DNA of 64,000 nucleotides, taken from Phragmites australis (taxonomy: Eukaryota > Streptophyta > Magnoliopsida > Poales > Poaceae). The notes under the pieces were generated by a model that was not told where the DNA came from, did not search any database, and worked only from the letters and a program-made list of their open reading frames with translations. The position numbers and the translations under genes are program-made. The number at the start of each line of letters is the position of its first letter. The first letter of the stretch is position 1. Below are positions 1-10,928 of the stretch, one piece after another. The stretch covers positions 7,874,001 to 7,938,000 of the forward strand of contig NC_084924.1 of assembly GCF_958298935.1 (NCBI RefSeq), in the 5' to 3' direction.

Positions 1-39
1 ATGTTAATCCTGTTGCCAGGCCTCCAAAAATGTGGTGAA

Positions 40-130
40 AGGACTTGTCGCCAACTCCTATGGCGATAGGACCCCAGCTTTTGGCGACAGGATTGCAGGT
101 TCTTGTCGCCATATGGATTGGTGATAGATC
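40..130. repeat. Candidate left terminal inverted repeat, MULE copy 1
   Basis: Contains repeated modules TTGTCGCCA ... TGGCGATAGG and a segment reading TTGTCGCCAT then ATTGGTGAT. The reverse complement of 5735-5805 reads TTGTCGTCAT then ATTGGTGAC in the same order. Modular, imperfect terminal repeats suit MULEs, but I found no 9-bp target duplication. Confidence 0.45.
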
Positions 131-419
131 CTTTTTATTTTAATTTGTTTTTGGTTTGTAATAATATTATTTTATAGGAATTTGTAAAAAATCTATTTTT
201 TTGAACAATATTAACCCAGTACGGAGGTTACATATGCTGGCAAACATTACATGGGACTTAGGGTTTATCGTTGCTGCGTGAATAAGCCCTAACCATAAAT
301 AGATGATGACAACAAATGTTGGCATGTACGATATACCTAAAGACTAACTTAATAACGTGCCGTTGTTAAACCTAAAATACCTTAGGGAATGAAAATATGT
401 CGGATTATAATAGATACTC

Positions 420-960
420 TCTACTAAGTGCACCTAAGATATTTGCCCTTTCGCAGGGCATCGAGGCCCTGCGCCTTAGCGCGACGGGCCCTCTCCTGCT
501 TCCTTTCCCTCTTCGCTTCACGTGCCTCAGCTGTAGTGCGCTCCTTCACTGGCTTCCTTATGAGCTCATCCTCCTAACACTTGAGTCGTAGTTCCTCCTA
601 TTGTTTCTCGTACTCCCGGTGTTCGTAAACTTTCCTCCTCTACCGCATGCTCATGTCAATCCACCACTTTTGGTCCTCAGTTTGCTCCATGCCCAGCCAT
701 CCAATGAAGTCACATATCGGTGGAGGAGACTGGCGAAATGAATCAAGAGGGAAAATTAGTAAGACAGTGCATGAAAGCATATGGAAACTATCACAAGAGT
801 TATCTATGTCACTTTACTGATGGGTACTCGTACGGTCCATGTTGAGGCTTGTTACACTAGTAATTAGCATACATGAAAAAGCGTAGGTCATAGGTGTAGG
901 AGATTTTCTGAGACTCATGAAGCCTATAAGGTCACCACATAAACACATCAACGGTTTGAT
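420..960 (-). pseudogene. Charged coiled-coil accessory gene of MULE, copy 1
   Basis: Read on the minus strand, about 860-700 gives a stretch containing SYTYDLRFF and an ANY motif, and about 740-420 gives CDF-x-GWLGME, WWIDM and then a long Arg/Lys/Glu-rich helix with REAKRERKQER and ending near LRKGKYLRCT. Copy 2 has the same order of motifs at 46600-47135. The frame is broken by stops in both copies. I recognise the general look of the small zinc-finger and coiled-coil proteins encoded beside grass PMD genes but cannot assign a function. A charged helical tail suggests a protein or nucleic-acid contact surface; that is inference. Confidence 0.45.
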
Positions 961-1880
961 CTCCTAGGTGATGAAAATCCCCTAATATTTCTTGGGAGGG
1001 TTTGGTAGAGCTGAGAAAGACATTAGAGTTGAGAGAGCTGAGGAAGGAGTGACCTATCCAAAGATGAGGGTGTAGTTATTTATAGTGGCTGGGGGCTAGT
1101 ACATGGACTGAGTGCACGGGCTTGGCTAGTGGCTGGAGCATTGAATTCCCTACCAAAGCTGAAAAATTTATGGCATTGATGTTTGACAAAGATTACATGT
1201 GAAAGTTGTTGCTTGGTGTGATCATTTTATTATGTATTAATTTAGGAAGGAGTTATTATTGCTTCTGCATGTAAATTAGGGAGTCCTATGAAAGTATGGG
1301 CTTAGAAAAAAACATCTTGGTAGCCATAGTTGATGTAAGGCAGGGAATCCTATAGCCTCATCTTCGGCCGTTGAACATCTGCGCTTATCATACTATTGTA
1401 GGGAAGAAAGTGAATTAAATGAAATCCGTAACATGGTAGGATGTCATGCACACTAACCCCACAACAGAACCAAGCAACATGGCAAGCGGGAATGATTTCA
1501 GGCTTGCTATTATATAGCAGTCGCACAATGGCATGTGTGCCTCGTGCGCTTCTATCTTTAACTCTAGTTCCCTCTTGTTCTACTCTGGGTCTTCAATGCT
1601 AAAAGGGCAAGATAGATTCATGTGTTGAGGTAGCTCTCTAAAGAAAGAGGTAGTTGGTACTTAGTACTTAGTGTTGTCATTTCATGGTTAAAACTGAGTC
1701 GTGTGGTCACTTCGTGTCCAAAGCCTGATTCATGAAAAAGGTGTTATCATTTCATGGTTAAAGTTGAGTCTATGATTCAATGCTGCAGTTCAGTGCAGAT
1801 TAGCGAAAAGACTTTTCAGTGCTACCCCTAATAGGCTTTTCAGTATTACCACATCTATCCATTACCGCCTGGACTTCTCG
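960..1880. other. Non-coding interior of MULE copy 1
   Basis: AT-rich spacer between the minus-strand charged gene and the plus-strand GRF-like gene. Much of it aligns by eye with 47110-47970 of copy 2. I see no gene in it. Confidence 0.5.
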
Positions 1881-1887
1881 TATATAA
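1881..1887 (+). promoter_or_regulatory. TATA box of the GRF-like accessory gene, copy 1
   Basis: TATATAAA lies 65 bp before the ATG at 1946. The equivalent site in copy 2 reads TACATAAA at 47980. The flanking leader is also alike in both copies. Confidence 0.5.
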
Positions 1888-1945
1888 ACAACACCCAATT
1901 GATTCTCTACTCATACATCTCCTGATCTTGAATTGCATTGAGACA

Positions 1946-2157
1946 ATGGTGTATTATCATCCACTCGATGGCCCCATTGATCCACCACCTCCACACCCTC
2001 ATTTAGATGTCTATAGTACATATTTCTACGAAAGCTACAATGCTCTTCCTTGCTTGTTTTGGTTGCCATGTCGACATGAGATGATGTTGTAGTCCAAGTT
2101 TATGAGCATTTCAGTGATATAGGATGTCGATTCTTCCGTTGTCCACATTTCGGTGGC
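1946..2157 (+). pseudogene. GRF-like zinc-finger accessory gene, copy 1 (frameshifted, truncated)
   Basis: The ATG at 1946 opens a frame matching exon 1 of the intact copy at 48045: both share PHPHLDVY, NAL and FWLPC. After 48 codons it meets TAG at 2090. Alignment with copy 2 shows one base missing just before this point; after the shift, the reading frame again resembles copy 2 (QVYEHF, then RFF-x-CPHF). The homology ends near 2157, where the sequence passes directly into the 3' end of the opposing PMD gene. Exon 2 and about 1.2 kb of spacer present in copy 2 are therefore missing. The family role is unknown. Confidence 0.6.
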
Positions 2158-2640
2158 ATAGGCCATCTCTCTACTGCATAGTGAGGTTAGCCCGACAGAT
2201 GCACGTGCGGCGATGTCAGCAACCGTGTATGGTGTCCACCGCACGTGGTCGTCTATCAACTGATCAATGCACACCACGAAGAATGGGTAGACGTCATGTG
2301 CAATACCAGAAATCCACCTCGGCTGCACACAAACAACATGTCATCATAAATACATAAATAGTACCAAAACATATATGCAACTAAACAACTATTTGAAATA
2401 CTTACATCATGCATGCACCAAAGAAAGCCCATCGTCAGTCCATCATATGGGTCAGGCATGCCATACTCAGCAATTTGGTAGAACTCTGCTACGTAAGGCA
2501 TGAACGACGAAAGGTGGGGTCGACCTGTGTCAAACCGCTCGAACAACCATAACATTAGTAGGAGTGGGCACCTGGTCATGATACCCTCTTCCCCGGTCCG
2601 TACACACATGTCACAGAGGCCGTGGTAAGTCACCACCAGG
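2035..2640 (-). pseudogene. Plant mobile domain (PMD, MAIN-like) gene fragment, copy 1
   Basis: The minus-strand translation gives YHGLCDMC, then CPLLLMLWLFERF and TGRP, DGLTMGFLWC and, after an apparent intron, VRWTPYT and GLTSLC. These are hallmarks of the plant mobile domain found in MAIN/MAIL proteins and transposons, often annotated in grasses as serine/threonine phosphatase 7 long-form homologs. On the minus strand a GTAAGT donor follows the HD codons, and an acceptor TGTGCAG precedes the next block, giving an intron at 2323-2405 (83 bp) at the same position as in copy 2. The N-terminal half seen in copy 2 is missing here, so this is a fragment. Confidence 0.75.
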
Positions 2641-3029
2641 ACGACAGAACCCTAGTTGTTTAACAGAATTATAACATGAGATATGTCCAAATGCAACAAT
2701 ACAAGTTTAAATGAATTTATAGTCCAACACATGGTATAAAAGTCAGGTTATCCGGTAGTTTGAATAAGACCTGCTCCAAATGTTATAACATGGTCTAAAT
2801 ATTACTACACATACTCAGGTTGTCCAAATATTACATAATACAACAATGTGGCAATACTATAAGAGTTGAACACATAGTCTGATGAATATTACAGACTTAG
2901 AGAACCATACAATTAATAATACAACATCTGAAACATGCACATCGTGCTTCAAATACGAGCCTCGTTCGAAGAGTTTTTCTTCTTCTTCGGCTTGCATACC
3001 TAGACACGCCTAACTTCCTCGCCTGACGC

Positions 3030-5535
3030 CAGAGTGTCCACCAAATATTGATCACACTGCCCCCTCGAATGTGGACCTCCACATACTAGGCACTCCTTGT
3101 GGCCTCGATCTCCCTCAGCTAAGTCCATATCATTCCTGATATGTTGAGTCTTGCATCGCCCCTTTGTGTTAACCTTGCTATTTGGATTAGGAATCTAAGA
3201 TGGACCTTGTTTAGGCGGATTCATGAATTTCTTTACTGCCCACCACCCAAGTAACTCTCCAGCCCAAGTACTTTCTATGACTTCCTTGCGGTAGTATGGG
3301 GACACAAAATACACTGACTCTATGACGCCCTTCGCGCAACAAGCTAGCACAAGAGAGCAAGGAAAATACATCAGTGATAGCTTGTTGCATGTGCACTCGC
3401 ACTTACTGTCCGCTGGCCACAACCTACATTCCATTGTAATTTCATGCCTTCTGATATCAAGTTTGCCCTTCTCATGCAACATCATCTCGAACATGTTCTG
3501 ACGGTTACCAACAACACAAACCCTGTGGGATTGTCCTTCTTGCTTTTCTCTTCCATGTAAGACATTATCTTCTCCATGTACATGCTTTGCGGATTGCCAT
3601 ATGGAGTGTGGTCTTGCTGTAATGCTCTCGGAGATACCGCTGCGTTACATGAGTGACCCTCTCCACAATTGCTACCAATGGCAGTAACCTATTCCCCTTC
3701 ATTATCCAATTGCAAATCTCGGCGAGGTTAGTTGTCATAATTCCATAACATGAGCCATCGGTGTCCACAATGAGTACCTATTTCTCCAATAGTTCGTATC
3801 TGATCCAGTCAAAGAAAGACTTAACCCTCCTTCCACCCTTCCTCTTCCTGGTCATACTATGTGGTTCAAGTGGTAAAGGCTCTAGGCCCTCGGGCTCCTC
3901 TTCTCTTGGTAAAACTGGCTTCTTCAAAACTTCGTCCATGTGCCTACCAGTTAGTTTATCCAGCTCTTCCCACAGAGCATCAAACTTCCTCTTTTGGTTC
4001 TATTTGCATAGCTTCTTAAAAAGGTCCATCAACCACTTGCTCCTGAATTGTTTGTAGAAGTTTGCTCCAAGATGCCACATGCACCAACGACTATGCAAAT
4101 CTAGCCATGGCAATACCCTGCCTATACCACTTTGCAATATGTTGATAGCGTTCAACAAGCCTACATAACGATCATGGAGCACACACACGTTAGACCTATT
4201 ACCAACAACACCTCTCTTAACCCACTGCAAGAACCACAACCAACTATCCGTAGACTCATGTTCGAAGAATGCAAAAGCAAAAGGCACAACCTGTTTCTCA
4301 CCATCTACCCCGATAACTGTGAGTATCTGCCCCATGTATTTTCCTATGAGGAATGTCCTGTCCACCCACATCAACGGCCGGCAATATTGAAATGCCTCGA
4401 TCATACAGCCGAACGATCAAAACGCTCGCTGAAGAACTCGTTCTCCATCCTAATTGAAAATCTCTTGTGGTATGAGTCCTTATATGTGCCAAATCTCTTC
4501 TCAACACCTTCTGTTTCGCTTTCCATGCCATGTCATATGAAATCTCATACTCAAATCTTATATTGATAGTATGTATAACTCCAAACAGGGACATACTAGT
4601 CTTCTTCACAATCTCTGGGTACATCGTATTTGCAACATAATCAACGGTCATGTTTCTATGTGCGCACAAAGGTCGGCTCGAGTTGCAAGTATGCGGCTCA
4701 ACAATGGATGCTAACCATACAGTGTCACTCCTCAGCAAGAATCCATGAACTCGCCATGTGCAACCTTCAGCTAAACATTTCACGTTGTATGTCTTCTTCG
4801 AGAAAAACCATCTTTTCACTCCATGTTGTAGATGGACTTTATCATAAAACATCTGACCTTTGATCACCATGATCGAATCATATGCCCATGACAACTTGTC
4901 TCCATCGTCCACCGTCAACTTCTCAATGCAAGATTCGACCATTTCTCCGGAATTCCTACACCTTAGTCCACAAAGTTGCGGAGCTCGTCGTCATCTGCCT
5001 CCATCTGGTCCACAAGTGCCTCGTCCTACTCCGCCTGATCAGCACGCATCGCGGTTTGATTATCTTCACTGTCTTTACATTCTTCTTTTGCCATATGTAC
5101 CTCAATTGTTTCACTGGTCCATGGGGGAACCTCTGGAACCAGACCCTCCCACACCTCCTCATTGACAACATTTTCACCAACAGCATGTGATGGGCCTACT
5201 TCATAATCTAATGTTGTCGCTTCTGCAAGCATGACATGGACAAAACCCCGTTGCAATCCTAACCTCACAAATTGCTTCCACTGAGGCGTATTTTCACATT
5301 CCCGTAAAGTCCACTTCCACCTAGTCTCAAATAACTTAGGCAACATAGCCTTGAACGACAGACGCTGCTTCGACATGCTAATTCCCAACACATCACGCAA
5401 CATCCCTATCACCAGACTACATCGTATTTCACTCGAGTTATTCAGAGTAACAGTCAAACCTCGGAAATTACTTAAATCTCTCCCACTATCACATTGTTGA
5501 ACATACCCTTCACTATAATACACACTAAAAATCAC
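3030..5535 (-). pseudogene. MuDR-type MULE transposase, copy 1
   Basis: Blocks appear in the expected order on the minus strand. An N-terminal region (5535-5026) ends in an acidic tract. The MuDR DNA-binding block is at 4942-4440 (CLAEGCTWRVHGF, HRNMTVDYVANTMYPEI). The DDE core (4404-4000) includes VDRTFLIGKY, IGVDGEKQVVPFAFAF, VLHDRYVGLLNAI and WCMWHLGANF. A SWIM-type block is at 3430-3330 (CECTC ... FPCSLVLACC). A C-terminal zinc knuckle is near 3160-3060 (CLVCGGPHSRGQC). Two catalytic Asp positions (VDRT, HDRY) remain. The SWIM His is Leu (see findings). Several frameshifts and stops separate the blocks, so no full protein can be made. Confidence 0.85.
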
Positions 5536-5734
5536 TCCTCTCGATATTTTGATGCAAAATCATATTATTGTCTATTAATTCCTTGACATTCTAAACTTTA
5601 TTACTACTAATATTGTTAAAATTACTCCTAAATCAACATTTAATTATTGCTAACATTTAATTACTCCAAAATCACGCTACAATTCTACCAACATCACGCT
5701 GACATTCCAAGAATTATTGTTAATATTTCTTAGA

Positions 5735-5805
5735 AAATTTAGTACCTGTCGCTATATGGTATGGCGACACATCCCTAGTCACCAATTAGCATGACGACAA
5801 TATGC
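5735..5805. repeat. Candidate right terminal inverted repeat, MULE copy 1
   Basis: Contains CCTGTCGCTATATGG and TATGGCGACA modules. Its reverse complement shares the TTGTCG[C/T]CAT ... ATTGGTGA order with 40-130. Confidence 0.45.
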
Positions 5806-5977
5806 TATTTTTACAATTTTACGAAATTACCTATTATTTTTGTAATATTCCAATAAAATACTATTATTAAAAAAGTTGGGGAAAACACGGCTTCTCTTTC
5901 AAAGGACACAGACCATTTCTTTGAGGATCGATCGATGGCCCGGCCAGCAACCACTATTTCTCAAGACTCAAGAGCCA

Positions 5978-6557
5978 GGGGCTGTTTAGTTCTTGCCCTT
6001 ACAGAGCAGGTCAAAATTTGTCTTCTGTTTAGTTTAAAACTAAAATTTAGTCATGCTTAAAAAATTTTGACCGGGTAATTTTTTTTTCTATATATAGCAA
6101 AGTTAGATAAAATTTGAACCCTCACAAAGGTTTTATTTAGTTCTCGCCCATAGCAAGGCAAGCCAAAATTTGGTCATGCCAAAAGCAAGGGTCGTGTCAA
6201 GTAGTGTTTGGTTTGATGTTAAGTCAAAATTTTGGTCTGTCAAAAATCAGGGCAGCCATTTTAGACGTTAAAATCTTGTTGTTATAGAAAAAAATTTGGT
6301 CAGCCAATATTTTTGTGGCGTGGCCAAATTTTGGACTTGAACGAAACGGAAGTCAAGGCGTGGCCAAATTTTAGCTTGGTTTCCTGATAGCAAGAACCAA
6401 ACAGCTCCAAAATGGTCGTCCCGATTTTTTGGTCGGACAAAATTTTAATTTGATCTCAAACCAAATACTATTTTGCATAGCTAAATTTCAACATGGCCCC
6501 AATTTTAGCATAGCAAATTTTAGCTTGACTTCTTAGGGGCGAGAACCAAACATCCCC
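5978..6557. mobile_element. MITE with GGGG[C/A]TGTTT terminal repeats
   Basis: The left end GGGGCTGTTTAGTTCTTGCC matches the reverse complement of the right end, GGGGATGTTTGGTTCTCGCC, over about 21 bp with three mismatches. The interior is AT-rich and repeats the theme CAAAATTTTG. Two internal copies of the terminal motif (near 6129 and 6388-6405, the latter inverted) suggest one copy nested in another. I found no clear target duplication, so I do not assign a superfamily. Confidence 0.65.
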
Positions 6558-6583
6558 TACAACTCGGTCTTCTTCGCTTCGGA

Positions 6584-7560
6584 TAGGGATGACAATCCTA
6601 CCTATAGGTTTGGGTACCCGCAAGTATCATGTCCGACGGGCACTGGTACGGGTATGAGATTTTGCCTATAGACACAACGGGTCGGGTACCCATGAAGTCA
6701 CATGCTAGGTACGAATATTTTAATCTACCTACGGATATCCACAGGTATATACGGGTAATATCATTAAGCATGTCACAGTTCGATACTTTCAGCCCAACCC
6801 ATCTCATGCTAACCCTATTTCTTCACTCAACCCATCTTAATGCATGCATAACAACTCCACACCACACCCACTCCCAGCCACCATATGCACACCTCACCCT
6901 CGGCCGGTCGTCATCCCCGAGAGCCACCCTCGCCCGGTGTCCCTTGCTAGCTGCTGTCCCCAAGCTACCCTCATCCCCAACCACCGCCGGCCCTGAGCCG
7001 TCTCCAACCGCTGCGACCTCGAGCTACCGCACCCATCCACGACCGCCCTTGGCCGCCCCCAACGTCGAGCCACCCCCGACCTCGAGACGCCTCCCCCAGC
7101 TACCACGATCTTGAGCTGCCGCAATCAGCCCTGAGCCACCCTCATCCCAGACCACCTCTGGCCCCTCCCAACCTCAAGCCACCCCCACCCCGAGCCACCG
7201 CCCCCGATCGCCACCACCAGCCGCCCCATCCCCAAGCCATCCCCGACCATCGCCCCCATCGCAGAGCACCGCTCCCCAGCTGTCGCCCCCTAGCATCACC
7301 CCTGGCCACCCCATCCCATAGCACCGCCCCAAACTGCCACATCCCACAGCACCGCTCCCCACCCTCCATCCCCAAGCGTCACCCCCGACCCACTCCGATC
7401 CCACGGGCAACCTACAGGTTTTGGTACCCAGCGGGCACAGGCACGAGTATAATATTCTACCCATCACCCTTTGTGAACATGAGTCGGGTAACCTGATCCG
7501 AGTCTCAAGTCACATACAGATATGATTCACCCATACTAACCCGACCCGTTGCTATTCCAA
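6584..7560. mobile_element. hAT-like low-complexity element
   Basis: The left end TAGGGATGACAATC and the reverse complement of the right end TTGGAATAGCAAC agree at 9 of 13 positions. Next to both ends are GGGTACCCG / CGGGTA motifs common in non-autonomous hAT-like elements of grasses. Flanking 8-mers (GCTTCGGA, ACTTCAGT) match at only 5 of 8. The interior 6885-7390 is extremely C-rich and gives long Pro/Arg frames on both strands, which I treat as composition rather than genes. Confidence 0.45.
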
Positions 7561-7624
7561 ACTTCAGTCGTGTCGGCATACACTTAATCAACACTCCTGC
7601 GGCAGCACTCACCAGACCTGTATC

Positions 7625-9023
7625 CAGGGGCGGATGGGCCATTATGGCGTGGTATGGCGCCCACCATACCTTGATTTTGGCCCAGCCCATAAGCCTACTG
7701 ACTCATATGAATATTACCTTCAGTATTTCTGCAGCCCAGTAAGGCAGCAAGGCCGCAAGGCAAATCCACAAGGTAGTTAGTCAATTCTGTATCGATTCAG
7801 CACTCAACAGGCTGCAACAAGTATCAATTCTTTATTTCCTTCCATAACGATACATCTGCGTTTGATCTTGCACCATTGCACGCAGTGTGCGGACGGCGGC
7901 GCCCTGCGCGGCTTGGCCTCGGCGGTGACTTGACTGGCCTTGGCTGCCTCCACCTCCTTCTCCGCCTTCGCTCCTGGCGCGGCTGCTTCCGGGACTGGTT
8001 CTTGCGGCACCTCTTCTTGCCCAGTCGTGGCCGCCGTGCTGGATGTGGAGGGCTCTTGCGCGAGGTGGCTGTGGAGGGCTCTTGCGCGAGGTACGACTTG
8101 TCCTCGACAGCGCTCGGCGTGGCTCAGCCTCGAGCCCTCGACCTCATCCTCACCGGCGATTCAGCGACATCGAGCTCCTCCCGTAGGCAGTAGGCAGCGG
8201 CGCAGCGCCTGGCCACCCGGGAGCCCTGAGGCCAGCGCAACTGCGCAAGTCACAAGATGCTACCTCAAAACCAGAAAATTAAGGGAAAATCTAAAACTAG
8301 AGGTAGTTGAAATTTGAAAACAATTTATTTGTTGTCAAATCATTAAAATTAGTTGTGTCATTGTTTGATTATTTGCTTTTTGTTTATGATTTTGCTATTT
8401 TGGTACGCAGATATAAAAAGCTATTTTAGCAGCTCAAACCTGGGTGCTCATACAAGCGGAAACAATGCGAATACTGTACAAGGAGAAGAGCCCCATGGCC
8501 AAGAGGATGTTAGAATCGAAGTTATAATAGCCGCACAAGAGGAAGAGGTCCAAGAAGAAGTTCGTGCTGAGATTGAAGGTGTCCATGAAGAAGCAACACC
8601 GGTATATTATTAAGACCGAGTTGCGCAACAAAATGTGTAATGCTTGGTGTAATGATTTGATGGTGTGCTACATTGAGCGAGGGATATTTAAAGGACTTGA
8701 TTTTGGTAAAATTAAGAAAGAGTTTTAAAAGAAAGGTAAGCGAATACATTGCCTAGGTCTCCTAGGCATAATTAAAGCTTCCATATCGGTACGTCTTTTA
8801 TCTTTTACTTGCCTATTATATGTTTCTATCTTAAATATGACACTACTAAATTTTTTGATGTCCAACTTTTATTTTATTTATTTACATGTGGATTGTATTT
8901 GATGATTATATTTAGTGTCATATAATTTTATTACTCTGTGAATAATTTTTATTTTGCACTATATATTATTGTCTATGCTACCGACTCCACCATTCCTAAA
9001 ATCTAATCCTGCCTCCGCCACTG
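7625..9023. mobile_element. Non-autonomous hAT element next to the ACS promoter
   Basis: The left end is CAGGGGCGGATGG and the reverse complement of the right end is CAGTGGCGGAGGC, agreeing at 9 of the first 10 bases. They are flanked by CCTGTATC (7617-7624) and CTTGTATC (9024-9031), a 7/8 match to an 8-bp duplication, as expected for hAT. The interior has a GC-rich block (7860-8250) with an Ala/Glu/Lys-rich minus-strand frame and an 86-codon plus frame (8353-8613) rich in Glu. Neither shows hAT transposase motifs. It may carry a captured fragment; I do not recognise its source. Confidence 0.85.
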
Positions 9024-9030
9024 CTTGTAT

Positions 9031-9039
9031 CTATATATA
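9031..9039 (+). promoter_or_regulatory. TATA box of ACC synthase gene
   Basis: CTATATATATGG lies about 165 bp before the ATG at 9203 and begins within or just after the right copy of the hAT target duplication. A start site about 30 bp on would give a 5' leader of roughly 140 bp. No other TATA-like site lies between the hAT end and the ATG. Confidence 0.6.
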
Positions 9040-9202
9040 TGGCCCAGCCTCCAGCCTTGGGACTCAGCAAAACTTCCAGCTGCTTCTTCTCAGCTCTCAT
9101 CGAAGCTTTCTTCCTCCCTCACTCTGTGTCGTCCAGTGCCGCCCCCAGTTTCAAACAGACCCAAACGCGCGCGCAGAGTCGATTGACCGAGCGAGTGGCA
9201 AG

Positions 9203-10928
9203 ATGGTGAGCCGGGTCGCCGAAGAGAAGCCGCCGCAGCAGCTGCTGTCCAAGAAGGCAACCTGCAACAGCCACGGCCAGGACTCGTCCTACTTCCTAGG
9301 GTGGCAGGAGTACGAGAAGGACCCCTACGACGCCGTCTCCAACCCCACCGGCATAATCCAGATGGGCCTCGCCGAGAATCAGCTGTCGTTCGACCTGCTG
9401 GAGTCGTGGCTGGAGGCCAACCCGGACGCGCTCGGGCTCCGGCGGGAAGGTGCCTCCATCTTCCGCGAGCTCGCGCTGTTCCAGGACTACCACGGCATGC
9501 CGGCCTTCAAGAATGTAAGTGATTTGTGAATTTACTAGCCATCCACTTGGTACTTGCTGTATGACTAGACTAACGCGGTCGCGCGCGCGCACACCGATGA
9601 GTAAACAAGACTGACCCGCGCATGTATGCACGTGACCTGAGCAGGCATTGGCGAGGTTCATGTCAGAGCAGAGGGGGTACAGGGTGGTGTTCGACCCCAG
9701 CAACATCGTGCTCACCGCCGGTGCCACCTCGGCCAACGAGGCGCTCGTGTTCTGCCTCGCCGACCACGGAGATGCCTTTCTCATCCCCACTCCATACTAC
9801 CCAGGGTATGCATACGTTCTACACAAACACATGCGTCGCTTTTACTTGCATATGGAACGTGCAAGTGGCGGCTGCTGAGTGGCGCCGCGCGCGCGCTGCA
9901 CGTTATTGGTTTAACTACGCGCACATGGCGAGATGGCTGCTGACTCGCGTCGCGCTTGGCGTTGCAGATTCGACCGCGATCTCAAGTGGCGCACCGGCGT
10001 CGAGATCGTCCCCGTGCACTGCACGAGCGCGGACGGCTTCCGGGTGACGCGCGCCGCGCTGGACTACGCGTACCGCTGCGCCCAGAAGCGGCGGCTGCGC
10101 GTCAAGGGCGTGCTTATCACCAACCCCTCCAACCCGCTCGGCACCACGTCGCCGCGCGCCGACCTCGAGGCGCTCGTGGACTTCGTTTCCGCCAAGGGCA
10201 TCCACCTCGTCAGCGACGAGATCTACTCCGGCACGGCCTTCACCGAACCGGGCTTCGTCAGCGTCCTCGAGGTCCTGGCCGCGCGCGGCGGCGGCGCCGA
10301 CGTGTCGGACCGCGTGCACGTCGTGTACAGCCTATCCAAGGACCTCGGCCTCCCTGGCTTCCGCGTGGGCGCCATCTACTCCTCCAACGCCGCCGTCGTC
10401 TCCGCGGCGACCAAGATGTCCAGCTTCGGTCTCGTTTCCTCCCAGACGCAGCACCTCCTCGCCACGCTCCTCGGCGACAAGGACTTCACCCGCCGGTACA
10501 TCGCTGAGAACAAACGGCGGATCAAGGAGCGGCGCGACCAGCTCGTGGAGGGCCTCAGGGGGCTCGGCATTGGGTGCCTGGAGAACAACGCGGGGCTGTT
10601 CTGCTGGGTGGACATGGGCCATCTGATGCGGAGCCGGTCGTTCGAGGGCGAAATGGAGCTGTGGAAGAAGGTGGTGTTCGAGGTGAGGCTCAACATCTCC
10701 CCGGGCTCCTCGTGTCACTGCCGCGAGCCCGGTTGGTTCCGCGTCTGCTTCGCCAACATGTCTGCCAAGACCCTCGACGTAGCCTTGCAGCGCCTGGGCG
10801 CCTTCGTTGACGCCTGCAAGGGTCCGCGCCGCGCCGCCGCGCCCGCCAGGAGCATGAGCTGCCCGCTCGCCATCAAGTGGGCGCTCCGCCTCACCCCGGC
10901 CTCCGCCGACCGGAAGGCCGAGCGGTAG
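9203..10928 (+). CDS. ACS: 1-aminocyclopropane-1-carboxylate synthase (ACC synthase)
   Basis: Exons 9203-9514, 9645-9805 and 9968-10928 join in phase to 477 codons; introns are GTAAGT...CAG (130 bp) and GTATGC...CAG (162 bp). The product makes ACC from S-adenosylmethionine, the committed step of ethylene synthesis, in the cytosol. It is a PLP fold-type I enzyme. Visible motifs include [14 protein letters not shown] (residues 47-60), [10 protein letters not shown] (128-137), PYYPGFDRD (154-162), NPSNPLGT (210-217), SDEIYSGT (240-247), the PLP lysine in [15 protein letters not shown] (Lys282), and Arg416 in WFRVCFAN for the substrate carboxylate. The length is normal. The tail KWALRLTP...DRKAER resembles the TOE motif of type-2 isoforms that ETO1/EOL proteins target for turnover (inference). 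There is no premature stop and GC3 is very high, as in many grass genes. A hAT element ends about 180 bp upstream. Confidence 0.97.

Larger units (their letters stand above)
1..5830 (-). mobile_element. Compound Mutator-like element, copy 1 (decayed)
   Basis: The minus strand encodes a MuDR-type transposase (about 5535 to 3030) followed by a plant mobile domain (about 2640 to 2035). A small plus-strand zinc-finger-like gene and a minus-strand charged gene lie at the left. Similarity to copy 2 (45.9-54.6 kb) is obvious at 200-900 versus 46370-46960 and at 1860-2157 versus 47950-48258. Candidate ends carry inverted modules around TTGTCGCCA and ATTGGTGA (left 40-130, right 5735-5805). Every large reading frame is broken by stops or shifts, so it is non-autonomous now. 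The left boundary may lie outside the window. Confidence 0.75.

Noticed and set aside
6885..7400. Pro/Ser-rich and Gly/Trp-rich frames on both strands
   Set aside because: The stretch is C-rich low-complexity sequence inside a hAT-like element; no domain or start context supports a gene.
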